The notes below the pieces were generated by a model. That model made no database searches. It saw nothing but the letters and a program-made list of their open reading frames with translations, and had not been told where the DNA came from. From NCBI GenBank assembly GCA_030149245.1, contig JASBRX010000035.1, positions 1 to 64,000 of the forward strand: DNA of 64,000 nucleotides, written 5' to 3'. Source of the DNA: Sphingomonas bacterium. Lineage in GTDB: Bacteria; Pseudomonadota; Alphaproteobacteria; Sphingomonadales; Sphingomonadaceae. Shown one piece after another: positions 26,619 through 34,389 of this stretch (position 1 is the first letter of the stretch; each line of letters starts with the position of its first letter). Made by a program: the position numbers and the translations under genes.

Positions 26619-27238
26619 ACCCCGAAGCTCTGCTTCACCCCGTCGATCACGAACTGGATCGCCAGCGCGGCGAGCAGCACGCCGAGCAAGCGGGTGATGA
26701 CCGATTCGATCTTCGCCCCCAGCACGCGCATCAGCGGCCCGGCGGCGAGCAACGCGCCGAGGGTCAGCACCAGCACCAGCGCGAGCGCACCGAACACCGC
26801 CGCCGTCTCGCCCGGCCCGTCGGCGCGTGAGACGAGCAGCATGATCGTCGCGATCGATCCGGGCCCCGCGATCATCGGCATCGCCATCGGGAAGACCGAA
26901 ACATCCTCGACCGTCGGCGCCTGCATCACCTTTTCGGCGCGGTCCTCGCGCCGCTCCTGACGCTTCTCGAACACCATTTCGAGCGCGATGATGAACAGCA
27001 TGATCCCGCCCGCGATGCGAAATGCGCTGAGGCTGATGCCGAGCGTGCGCAGCAACGCTTCGCCGACCAGCGCGAACACCAGCAGGATCGCGGTCGCGAT
27101 CATCACCGCGCGCATCGCCATCGCCCGCTGCTGCGTCGGCCGCGCGCCCTTGGTCAGTCCGGCATAGATCGGCGCGCAACCCGGCGGGTCGATCACCACG
27201 AAGAGCATCGCGAAGGCGGACAGGAACAGCTCGATCAT
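26615..27238 (-). CDS. MarC family membrane protein
   Basis: 207 residues from MIELFLSAFAMLFVVIDPPG; the track's extra N-terminus is antisense or out-of-frame read-through. The first span ending in VVIDPPGCAPIY and the sixfold span pattern are typical of MarC/UPF0056 proteins, whose function is unresolved despite the name. The cytoplasmic loop EKRQERREDRAEKVM is highly charged. It shares a CTAG with the stop of the convergent GT-C-like gene. Confidence 0.9.
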   Translation of the reverse strand: MIELFLSAFAMLFVVIDPPGCAPIYAGLTKGARPTQQRAMAMRAVMIATAILLVFALVGEALLRTLGISLSAFRIAGGIMLFIIALEMVFEKRQERREDRAEKVMQAPTVEDVSVFPMAMPMIAGPGSIATIMLLVSRADGPGETAAVFGALALVLVLTLGALLAAGPLMRVLGAKIESVITRLLGVLLAALAIQFVIDGVKQSFGV

Positions 27239-27242
27239 TGCT

Positions 27243-28355
27243 TCAGCTACCCCGCCGCGGTGGTTTAAGTCCAGCATCCTGCGGGGTTCGGGTCGCACCG
27301 GCCAATGCCCAGTTCGCACGCACCAGGCCGATGAACGCGGGACGGCGCGAGCGCATCTCGCGCTCGGCTCCACCGTCGAACTTCTCGAATGCGGCAACGG
27401 CGCGCTGTGCCGACGCCGTTCCGATCCGATAATAGGTGCGCGCCTCGGCCCATTTCCGCTGCCCTGCCAGCGCGTCGGCCAGATCGGCATGGGCATGGTA
27501 CCACATGTTCGAATCGGGCACATATTGCGCAACCCGCATTCGCAGCACTTCGCGCTGAACCTGCTCCATCTCCGCGAACTTTCCCTGCCGCCGCAGGTTA
27601 TAGGCCAGGCTGCTGCGATGCGACTGGCGGTCAAACGCGGCCGAGGCGCCGACCCCGCTGTCGGCGAGCAGGACGAGCTTGCGGCGATAACGTTCGGCGA
27701 GGTCGTAAAGCCGATATTTTTCGAGATTGAGCGCCAGCGCGCTGAGATTATAGGCCAGCGTCCCGCCGCTATCGAGTTCGGGGCAGCGTTCGATCAGGCG
27801 GATCGAGCGATGCAACAGGGTGGCGCCGCGCGACGCTTCTGTGGGGTGCCGATAGATGAGGTGGCGACCGAGATCGCCATAGGCAACGCCTGCAGCGACG
27901 CTGTCCGGGCCATGTTTGGAAACCGCCGCGAGCACCGCGAGCTGGTACATTTCCTTTGCGCGCTGATTGTCGTCGCCGGTACTATAGCTGGAGGCCCGGT
28001 CGGCAAAGCGCCGCCAGCGCGCATTCGCCCGCGCCAGGCTCTTGCTTTTGTAATCGATGCCGAAGCTGTCATAGACCTTGCCGGCATAGGCCCCCAATGT
28101 CTGGTCGCCCGCACTATAGGCTTGGCTGCTGAGCGTTACCCACAGAGTGGCGCATGGACGCTCGTCCGTCGGGTTCGCCTCGCGGCAGCGGGCGAGCGCG
28201 GCCTGCGCCAGGCTGAGCGCCTTGCGATATTCGCCGGCGAGCGACGCGTCATAGATTTCCCGCGGCACCTCCCAGCGTTCCGGTTCTTGCGCGGCCGCGG
28301 TCGCCGCGCCCGCCAGCGCCAGCACGGCCAACACCCGGAACGCTGCGCGCCGCAC
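27243..28355 (-). CDS. Secreted TPR-like protein
   Basis: 370 residues from GTG 28355 (VRRAAFRVLAVLALAGAATA), with a signal peptide ending AAAQ; the longer track ORF runs into galE in another frame. The mature part is helical with TPR-like repeats (YDASLAGEYRKALSLAQAAL, YQLAVLAAVSKHGPDSVAAG, ADLADALAGQRKWAEARTYY). Four Cys are seen (RCREANPTDERPC and ERCPELD). It follows galE by 4 bases and precedes marC by 4 bases on the same strand. No function can be assigned. Confidence 0.75.
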   Translation of the reverse strand: MRRAAFRVLAVLALAGAATAAAQEPERWEVPREIYDASLAGEYRKALSLAQAALARCREANPTDERPCATLWVTLSSQAYSAGDQTLGAYAGKVYDSFGIDYKSKSLARANARWRRFADRASSYSTGDDNQRAKEMYQLAVLAAVSKHGPDSVAAGVAYGDLGRHLIYRHPTEASRGATLLHRSIRLIERCPELDSGGTLAYNLSALALNLEKYRLYDLAERYRRKLVLLADSGVGASAAFDRQSHRSSLAYNLRRQGKFAEMEQVQREVLRMRVAQYVPDSNMWYHAHADLADALAGQRKWAEARTYYRIGTASAQRAVAAFEKFDGGAEREMRSRRPAFIGLVRANWALAGATRTPQDAGLKPPRRGS

Positions 28356-28359
28356 CGCG

Positions 28360-29355
28360 CTACCCGCGCTCTGCCAGTTTGCGCTCCCAGGCGAGGGCAT
28401 CGCGGACGATGCGCTCAAGATCGTCATATTGCGGCCGCCACGGCAGCGCCGCCAGGATCGCGCGATTGTCCGACACCAGTTCGTCAGGATCGCCCGCACG
28501 GCGTCCTTCCAGCCTGCGCTCGATCGTGACGTTGGTGACGCGATCGACCGCGTCGAGCACTTCGAGCACCGAATAACCCCGGCCATAGCCGGCGTTGAGC
28601 GTGTGGCTCGCGCCCGGATCGGCGATCAGCAGGTCGAGCGCGTGGACATGCGCGGCGGCGAGATCGCTGACATGAATATAGTCGCGCACCCCGGTGCCGT
28701 CGGGCGTCGCAAAGTCGGTGCCGAACACCGAAACGCCGTCGCGCTTGCCGGTCGCGGCCTCGACCGCGACCTTGATCAGGTGCGTCGCGCCCGCCGTGCT
28801 CTGGCCGCTGCGGCCCTGCGGATCGGCGCCGGCGACGTTGAAATAGCGCAGCGCGCAATAGTTGATCGGGTGGGCGGCGGCGACGTCCTTCAGCATGATC
28901 TCGGTCATCAGCTTGGACATGCCATAGGGGTTGATCGGCTGCTTCGGGGCATCCTCGCGCACCGGAACAACCTCAGGAATTCCGTAGGTTGCGGCGGTGG
29001 AGGAGAAGATGAAGTGCTTCACGCCTTCCGCAACCGCGCTCTCGATCAGGCTGCGGCTGGCGGCGGTGTTGTTGCGGTAATATTTGAGGGGGTCGCTGAC
29101 CGATTCCGGCACCACCACGGACCCAGCGAAGTGCATGATCGCGGTCACCTGATGCTCGCGGAGCGCGGCGCGGACCTTGTCCTCATCGGCGATATTGGCG
29201 ACGATTAGCGCTGCACGCGGGTCAACCGCCCAGTCGAAACCCGTGACCAGATTGTCCAGAACGACGACGCGCCAGCCCGCATCGAGCAGCGCGAGCACCG
29301 CATGGCTGCCGATATAGCCCGCCCCGCCCGTCACCATCACCGTGCCGTCGCGCAT
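28360..29355 (-). CDS. galE: UDP-glucose 4-epimerase
   Basis: Interconverts UDP-glucose and UDP-galactose for envelope glycans. 331 residues. NAD-binding GGAGYIGSHAVLALLDAGW at the N-terminus, the catalytic Ser/Thr region FSSTAATYG, and YGMSK as the YxxxK active site. NYCALRYFNVAGADPQGRSG and DYIHVSDLAAAH are characteristic of GalE. It starts a run of minus-strand genes (galE, TPR protein, marC) and is close to a set of glycan genes, which supports a role in surface polysaccharide supply. Confidence 0.95.
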   Translation of the reverse strand: MRDGTVMVTGGAGYIGSHAVLALLDAGWRVVVLDNLVTGFDWAVDPRAALIVANIADEDKVRAALREHQVTAIMHFAGSVVVPESVSDPLKYYRNNTAASRSLIESAVAEGVKHFIFSSTAATYGIPEVVPVREDAPKQPINPYGMSKLMTEIMLKDVAAAHPINYCALRYFNVAGADPQGRSGQSTAGATHLIKVAVEAATGKRDGVSVFGTDFATPDGTGVRDYIHVSDLAAAHVHALDLLIADPGASHTLNAGYGRGYSVLEVLDAVDRVTNVTIERRLEGRRAGDPDELVSDNRAILAALPWRPQYDDLERIVRDALAWERKLAERG

Positions 29356-29426
29356 TCCCGTCGATCCCCCTAGTTAGCCGTGCCGCTCAACCCCATCTTG
29401 CCGTTCGTAGCAAGGAGTTGAAGCGC

Positions 29427-29972
29427 ATGACTACCGAAACCGCAATCCTCGCGGGTGGTTGCTTCTGGTGTGTGGAAGCGGTGTTCAAGGACCTGATCGG
29501 GGTCGAGACGGTCGAAAGCGGCTATATCGGCGGGCATGTCGACAACCCGACCTACAAGGCGGTGTGCGGCGGCGATACCGGCCATGCCGAAGCGCTGAAG
29601 GTGACGTTCGACCCGACGCAGATCCGCTATGACGACCTGCTCGACATTTTCTTTGCGACGCATGATCCGACGACGCTGAACCGTCAGGGCGGCGATGTCG
29701 GGACGCAGTACCGCTCGGCGATCTTCCCGCAGTCGCCCGAACAGGAAGCGGCGGCGCGCGCGGGGATCGAACGCAATGCCAGCGAATGGCCCGCGCCGAT
29801 CGTCACCACCATCGAACATGCCGACACCTGGTGGCCGGCCGAGGAGTATCACCAGAATTACTGGGAAGGCGAAGGCCAGCGGAACCCGTACTGCCTGGGC
29901 GTCATCCCGCCCAAGCTTAACAAGCTGCGCAAGAGCTTTGCCGAGCGGCTGAAGGCGAAAGCGGGGGCATGA
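29427..29972 (+). CDS. msrA: Peptide-methionine (S)-S-oxide reductase
   Basis: Repairs oxidised methionine. 181 residues. The active-site motif GGCFWCVEAVF lies at about 10-20, and VESGYIGGHVDNPTYKAVC and HTE-region equivalents (GDTGHAEALKVTFDP) follow; EEYHQNYWEGEGQRNPYC is the conserved C-terminal segment. The ATG at 29427 is preferred over the track's TTG at 29418 because AAGGAG lies 9 bases upstream of the ATG. Monocistronic, divergent from galE. Confidence 0.96.
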   Translation: MTTETAILAGGCFWCVEAVFKDLIGVETVESGYIGGHVDNPTYKAVCGGDTGHAEALKVTFDPTQIRYDDLLDIFFATHDPTTLNRQGGDVGTQYRSAIFPQSPEQEAAARAGIERNASEWPAPIVTTIEHADTWWPAEEYHQNYWEGEGQRNPYCLGVIPPKLNKLRKSFAERLKAKAGA

Positions 29973-29977
29973 GCCCA

Positions 29978-30059
29978 TCGCCACCCCGGGCCTGACCCGG
30001 GGCCCAGCTGCCTTGGCCGGTCGAAGAAGCGGGGCTCCGGGTCAAGCCCGGGGTGACGA
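29978..30059. repeat. Intergenic palindromic repeat, family R1 copy 2
   Basis: Arms CACCCCGGGCCTGACCCGGGG (from 29981) and CTCCGGGTCAAGCCCGGGGTG (to about 30056) form an imperfect hairpin between convergent msrA and the Sua5 gene. The same consensus occurs at 4511-4594 and 47145-47227. Confidence 0.82.
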
Positions 30060-30064
30060 TTAGG

Positions 30065-31003
30065 TCAACGCGCCGCCGCCCGCGTCAACCGGTCGTTGAT
30101 CGCGAGGCCGATCCCGTCCTCCGGCACCGGCGCGACAGCGATGGCCGCCCGATCCGATGCATCCGCCCGGTGCAGCGCGTCGAACAGGCGTGCGGCGGCC
30201 TCGATCAGGTCGCCTGCCTTCGACAGCGTGTCGTCGCCCGCGACCGCGCCGAAGCCGATCAGCCACTCCCCGTCCCGCGCCTCGGTCGCGTTCAGGCGCA
30301 GCGGCTTGCGCGGGGCATAGTGGCTGGCAAGCTGGCCGGGGGCTTCAACCTTGTCGCCAGCCGCGCCGAGCCAGCGACCGATCTCCCGCTCGATCGCCTC
30401 CGCCGATACCGGACCGGGGCGCAGCAGGCGCGGTTGCGGGCCGACCGCGACGATGGTCGATTCGATCCCGCCGCTGGTCGCGCCATCGTCGATGATCAGC
30501 GGGATGCGGTCTGCGAGCGAGGCCGCAACATGCGCGGCGCGGGTGGGGCTGATGCTGCCGCTGGCATTGGCCGAGGGTGCGGCGAACGGTTTGCCGGTCG
30601 CCGCCAACAAAGCCTGCATCGCGCGGTTCTGCGGCACCCGGATCGCGACGGTGGACAGCCCGGCGGTCACCAGACCCGCAATCGGCGCATCGGGGCGCAG
30701 CGGCAGCACCAGAGTCAGCGGACCCGGCCAGAAGGCATCGGCGAGCGCGCGCGCGTCGCGGTCAAACATCGCGATGGCTTCGGCCGCGCGGCGATCCGCG
30801 ACATGGACGATCAGCGGGTTGAAACTCGGCCGCCCCTTGGCAGCATAGATGCCCGCCACTGCTTCGGCATTGGTGGCGTCGGCGGCGAGGCCATAGACCG
30901 TCTCGGTCGGAGTCGCGACGCATCCGCCCGCTGCAATGATCGCGGCGGCTTCGGCAATGGCCGCCTCGCCGTAGGGTAAGATGCGGGGATTTGGCGCGGT
31001 CAT
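30065..31003 (-). CDS. L-threonylcarbamoyladenylate synthase (Sua5 type)
   Basis: Makes threonylcarbamoyl-AMP for t6A modification of ANN-decoding tRNAs. 312 residues, the long Sua5 form: the YrdC domain (about 10-200) with TPTETVYGLAADA, YAAKGRPSFNPLIVHV and PSANASGSISPTRAAHV, followed by a linker with APGQLASHYAPRKPL and the C-terminal Sua5 domain. Divergent from the acyl-CoA dehydrogenase gene and convergent with msrA. Confidence 0.95.
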   Translation of the reverse strand: MTAPNPRILPYGEAAIAEAAAIIAAGGCVATPTETVYGLAADATNAEAVAGIYAAKGRPSFNPLIVHVADRRAAEAIAMFDRDARALADAFWPGPLTLVLPLRPDAPIAGLVTAGLSTVAIRVPQNRAMQALLAATGKPFAAPSANASGSISPTRAAHVAASLADRIPLIIDDGATSGGIESTIVAVGPQPRLLRPGPVSAEAIEREIGRWLGAAGDKVEAPGQLASHYAPRKPLRLNATEARDGEWLIGFGAVAGDDTLSKAGDLIEAAARLFDALHRADASDRAAIAVAPVPEDGIGLAINDRLTRAAAR

Positions 31004-31051
31004 TTGCCATCGCTATAGCGCGGACAAAAGCGCCGCAAGAGAGAGGACGAC

Positions 31052-32743
31052 ATGAGCTTCACCCCCGCCATCGCCGAACAGCGTTTCGTGCTGGAGCATG
31101 TCGCGCAGATTGCCGATCTGGGCGTCGAATCCGACATTCTCGACGCCGTGCTGGAAGGCGCGGGCGCGTTCGCCGCGGGCGAGTGGGCGCCGCTTGACCG
31201 CGCAGGCGACACGGTCGGCGCGAAATGGTCGCCCGAGGGCGTGACCATGCCCGACGGCTATCGCGCGGCGTATCAGGCCTATGTCGAGGGCGGCTGGGGC
31301 ACGATCGGGTCGCCGGAAGCGTTTGGCGGACAGGGCCTGCCCTTCGCGCTGTCGACCGCGGTGCTGGAGACGCTGGGCAGCGCGAATATGGGCTTTGCGC
31401 TGTGCCCGACGCTGACCGTCGGCGCGATCGAATCGCTGATGCACCACGGCACGCCCGAGCAGCAGGCGGCGTATCTGCCCAAGCTCGCGACCGGCGAATG
31501 GACCGGCACGATGAACCTGACCGAACCGCAGGCCGGATCGGACGTCGGCGCGCTCAAGACCAAGGCCGAGCCGCGCGCGGACGGCAAGTGGAGCATCAGC
31601 GGGACGAAGATTTATATCAGCTTTGGCGACCATGATCTGGCCGACAATATCGTCCATTTGGTGCTGGCGCGCACGCCGGGGGCGCCAGCGGGGACCAAGG
31701 GCATTTCGCTGTTTCTGGTGCCGAAATACCGGCTGAACGCCGATGGCACGCCGGGCGACTTCAACGATGTTCGCGTGGTATCGATCGAGCACAAGATGGG
31801 CCTCCATGCCTCCCCCACCTGTGTCTTGTCGTTCGGCGACAATGGCGATTGCATCGGCGAGCTGATCGGCCCGGAAATGGGCGGCATGCGCGCGATGTTC
31901 ACGATGATGAACAATGCGCGGCTCAACGTCGGGCTGCAGGGCGTACAGGTCGCCGAGCGCGCGACCCAGCGCGCCGTCGCCTATGCCCGCGAGCGGGTGC
32001 AGGGTGTGCGCGAAGGCAAGCCCGCGACGATCGTCGAATTCCCCGATGTCCGCCGCATGCTGATGCGGATGAAGGCGCAGACGATGGCGGCGCGCGCCCT
32101 CGTCTACCTGGCGGCGGCGCAGGTCGACCGCGCCAATGCCGGCGACGCAGCGGCGCGCGCGCTGCTCGACCTGCTCACCCCGCTCGCGAAGGCGCATGGC
32201 ACCGATATCGGGTGCGAAGTGACCAGCATCGGCATCCAGGTGCATGGCGGCATGGGCTATATCGAGGAGACCGGCGCGGCCCAGCATTTCCGCGACGCGC
32301 GCATCACCCCGATCTATGAAGGCACCAACGGCATCCAGGCCGCCGATCTGATCGGGCGCAAGCTCAACATGGATGGCGGCGCGACGCTGATGACGCTGCT
32401 CGCGCGGATGAAGGCCGACGCGCAGGATTCCGGGCTGATCGCACTGATCGATGCGTGCGCTGAGGTAACGCAGCATATGCTTGCGAGTGAGATGGATGAC
32501 CGGCTGGCGGGCAGCTACCCGTTCCTGACGATGCTTTCGGTCGCGGTATGCGGCTGGCTGATGGAAACGCAGGGCCGGATCGCGGCCGGGGCCGAGGGCG
32601 ACCCCGCATTTCTGGCGATGAAGGCCGCGGCGGCGCGCTTCTATGTTGCGCAGGTGGTGCCGGAGGCGATGGGGCTGAAGGCTGCGGCGATGGCGAGCGC
32701 GGAGGTCCTGTATGTGGTTCAAGCGGACACCTTCGCCGCCTAG
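31052..32743 (+). CDS. Acyl-CoA dehydrogenase
   Basis: 563 residues, longer than classic short-chain enzymes and like the FadE5/DmdC-type sphingomonad dehydrogenases with a C-terminal extension. Flavin- and substrate-binding segments are present: MNLTEPQAGSDVGALKTKAE, the Trp/Phe flavin loop SGTKIYISFGDHDLADNIVH, and the terminal ITPIYEGTNGIQAADLIGRK with the catalytic Glu. An N-terminal stretch resembling the AcylCoA_DH_N segment precedes it. Oxidises acyl-CoA to 2-enoyl-CoA in beta-oxidation; chain length is not determinable. GAGAGAGGAC precedes the ATG. The last 32 bases overlap the SMI1/KNR4 gene. Confidence 0.93.
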   Translation: MSFTPAIAEQRFVLEHVAQIADLGVESDILDAVLEGAGAFAAGEWAPLDRAGDTVGAKWSPEGVTMPDGYRAAYQAYVEGGWGTIGSPEAFGGQGLPFALSTAVLETLGSANMGFALCPTLTVGAIESLMHHGTPEQQAAYLPKLATGEWTGTMNLTEPQAGSDVGALKTKAEPRADGKWSISGTKIYISFGDHDLADNIVHLVLARTPGAPAGTKGISLFLVPKYRLNADGTPGDFNDVRVVSIEHKMGLHASPTCVLSFGDNGDCIGELIGPEMGGMRAMFTMMNNARLNVGLQGVQVAERATQRAVAYARERVQGVREGKPATIVEFPDVRRMLMRMKAQTMAARALVYLAAAQVDRANAGDAAARALLDLLTPLAKAHGTDIGCEVTSIGIQVHGGMGYIEETGAAQHFRDARITPIYEGTNGIQAADLIGRKLNMDGGATLMTLLARMKADAQDSGLIALIDACAEVTQHMLASEMDDRLAGSYPFLTMLSVAVCGWLMETQGRIAAGAEGDPAFLAMKAAAARFYVAQVVPEAMGLKAAAMASAEVLYVVQADTFAA

Positions 32744-33184
32744 CCCAGCGTTCGAGATCGGTGCCGCGCCGCTGGAGCGGCTGCGGCGCTGGTTCGAGCG
32801 GGAGGATATATCGGTCGCACCCGCAACGGCTGACCAGATTGCCGATCTGGAGCGGCGGTGCGACGTCGCGCTGCCGGACTCATTCCGCACCTATCTCAGT
32901 ACGCTCGCCCCGCTGAGGAGAACTGGGATGCAGAGATGGGCAATTGGTGGCCGATCGAGCGAATCCGGACCGTGCCCCAGGAGGTCGACTGGGGTGAGGC
33001 TGCGCACGCCCAATATCTGGTCTTCGCCGATTACAGCATCTGGTGCTGGGCCTGGGCGATCGCATGCACCGATGACGCGAATCGGGGTCGCATCATCGTC
33101 CTTGGCGCGGGCGAGAAGTTTGTCGCCGACAGCTTTGACGCGTTTGTCGACAAATACCTGACCGATAACATCTCGGTCTGCTGA
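32712..33184 (+). pseudogene. SMI1/KNR4 (SUKH) protein with a one-base frameshift
   Basis: From ATG 32712 (preceded by GGAGGTCCT, a strong ribosome site) the frame reads MWFKRTPSPPSPAFEIGAAP, then TADQIADLERRCDVALPDSF RTYLSTLAP, typical of the SMI1/KNR4 N-terminus. Homology continues in a different frame: AEENWDAEMGNWWPIERIRT, ending at 33184 with FVDKYLTDNISVC. The switch occurs near 32912 (GCCCCGCTGAGG) and needs one extra base, so the present sequence lacks one nucleotide or contains an assembly error. SUKH proteins often act as immunity proteins to polymorphic toxins; no toxin gene is visible here. The start overlaps the dehydrogenase gene. Confidence 0.8.
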
Positions 33185-33187
33185 TCC

Positions 33188-33544
33188 TTACGCGATCTCG
33201 CGGTCCAGCAGTTCGTGGGCGCTAAGGCCCAGCAGCGCGATATGGTCGCGCACCTTGGGCCAGTAGCCGGTCAGGAAACGCTCACGCTCGGCCAGTTTCA
33301 GCCGTTCGACCGCGCCGGGCAGGACGAACATGCCGACGCCGCGGCGCACCTCGACATAGCCGTCGTCCTGAAAGCTCTGATACGCCTTGGCCACCGTCAG
33401 CGGGTTGGCGCCATGTTCGGCGGCGAGCGCGCGCACCGATGGCAATTGGTCCCCCGCCCGATACTCGCCACGCAGAATCGCGGTCGCGATGCTGGCGCGC
33501 AGCTTCAGGTAAACCGGGCTGTCTTCGTGTTCGAGTGCTGTCAT
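33188..33544 (-). CDS. GntR family regulator (YtrA type)
   Basis: 118 residues: a winged helix (about 8-75: YLKLRASIATAILRGEYRAG, LPSVRALAAEHGANPLTVAK, EVRRGVGMFVL) with only a short C-terminal tail, which is the YtrA subgroup layout. Such regulators usually control an adjacent ABC transporter, but none is adjacent here; the nitroreductase is the upstream minus-strand neighbour, 70 bases away. Target unknown. Confidence 0.9.
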   Translation of the reverse strand: MTALEHEDSPVYLKLRASIATAILRGEYRAGDQLPSVRALAAEHGANPLTVAKAYQSFQDDGYVEVRRGVGMFVLPGAVERLKLAERERFLTGYWPKVRDHIALLGLSAHELLDREIA

Positions 33545-33614
33545 GCTGCCTTAATACAGCACGGGGGATTAAAGTTCCACCCCCAATGCGGTTTCTACTG
33601 AAACCGTCCGGCGC

Positions 33615-34196
33615 TTAAGCTACCCAATTCGACACGATTGCGTCGAGATCGGGACGAGGGCGTTCCTCCAGCGGCTTGGACTGGGTGCCGATATAGACGA
33701 AGCCCGCGATCCGTTCCGGCTCCGCTCCAAACAGGTTGCGCACCGCATCGCTGAACGTGGGCCAGCCGGTCAGCCAATTCGCCGCGAACCCATGCGCATG
33801 CGTAGCGTGGAGCAGGTTCATCGTTGCCGCACCCACCGACAATTCCTGTTCCCATAGCGGGATATGGCTACCGACCTTGGGCGAAAAGAGGACGACCACC
33901 AACGTCGGGGATTGCCGTGCAAACTGTTCCATTGTCTGGATTTCGAGCGCCGAGGCGGTCGGTCGCTCGGCGCGATAGGCATCGACCAGCCGCGCAGCAA
34001 AGGCGTCGCGCGCCTCGGTCGGCACCACCACGAAGCGCCACGGGGCGAGCTTGCCATGATCGGGCGTGCGCGCTGCGATCGCGAGGATGTCGCGCAGTTG
34101 CGCCGCGTCCGGGCCGGGCGCGATCAGGTCGCGCGCCTTGCCCGAGCGGCGCGTGCGCAGCAGCGACAGCGGGGTGGTGGTGTCGTTGAAGGTCAT
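33615..34196 (-). CDS. Nitroreductase family protein (YdjA type)
   Basis: 193 residues. FMN-binding N-terminal motif LLRTRRSGKARDL, the RTPDHGKLAPWRFVVV segment and WLTGWPTFSDAVRNLFGAEP are characteristic of the small YdjA-like nitroreductases. Likely an NAD(P)H-dependent flavoprotein reductase in the cytoplasm; the physiological substrate is not evident. The upstream 190 bases hold a perfect 17-bp palindrome. Confidence 0.9.
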   Translation of the reverse strand: MTFNDTTTPLSLLRTRRSGKARDLIAPGPDAAQLRDILAIAARTPDHGKLAPWRFVVVPTEARDAFAARLVDAYRAERPTASALEIQTMEQFARQSPTLVVVLFSPKVGSHIPLWEQELSVGAATMNLLHATHAHGFAANWLTGWPTFSDAVRNLFGAEPERIAGFVYIGTQSKPLEERPRPDLDAIVSNWVA

Positions 34197-34237
34197 GACC
34201 GCCCGTTAGCCGCTCCAACCCAGCGCGCCAAGCATTT

Positions 34238-34254
34238 TTGCGAACGGTTCGCAA
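34238..34254. promoter_or_regulatory. Perfect 17-bp palindrome between divergent genes
   Basis: TTGCGAACGGTTCGCAA, exactly symmetric about the central G, lies 42 bases upstream of the nitroreductase start and about 136 bases before the POT transporter start. The position suits an operator for one or both genes. The cognate regulator is unknown. Confidence 0.5.
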
Positions 34255-34389
34255 CTCTGTGGGGCACAAGTCTGGTTACCTATGTGACAATCAGGCTTCA
34301 CATGCGGGTGTTTGCCGCTAGTCTCCCGGCCCAGCCATCGGCCCTGCACGCATGGGGCCGAACCGAAGATCGACATAAGGGGTTCGACC

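Noticed and set aside
32890-32930. Programmed -1 frameshift in the SMI1/KNR4 gene
   Set aside because: No X XXY YYZ slippery heptamer in the right frame and no clear downstream structure; a simple one-base loss explains it better.
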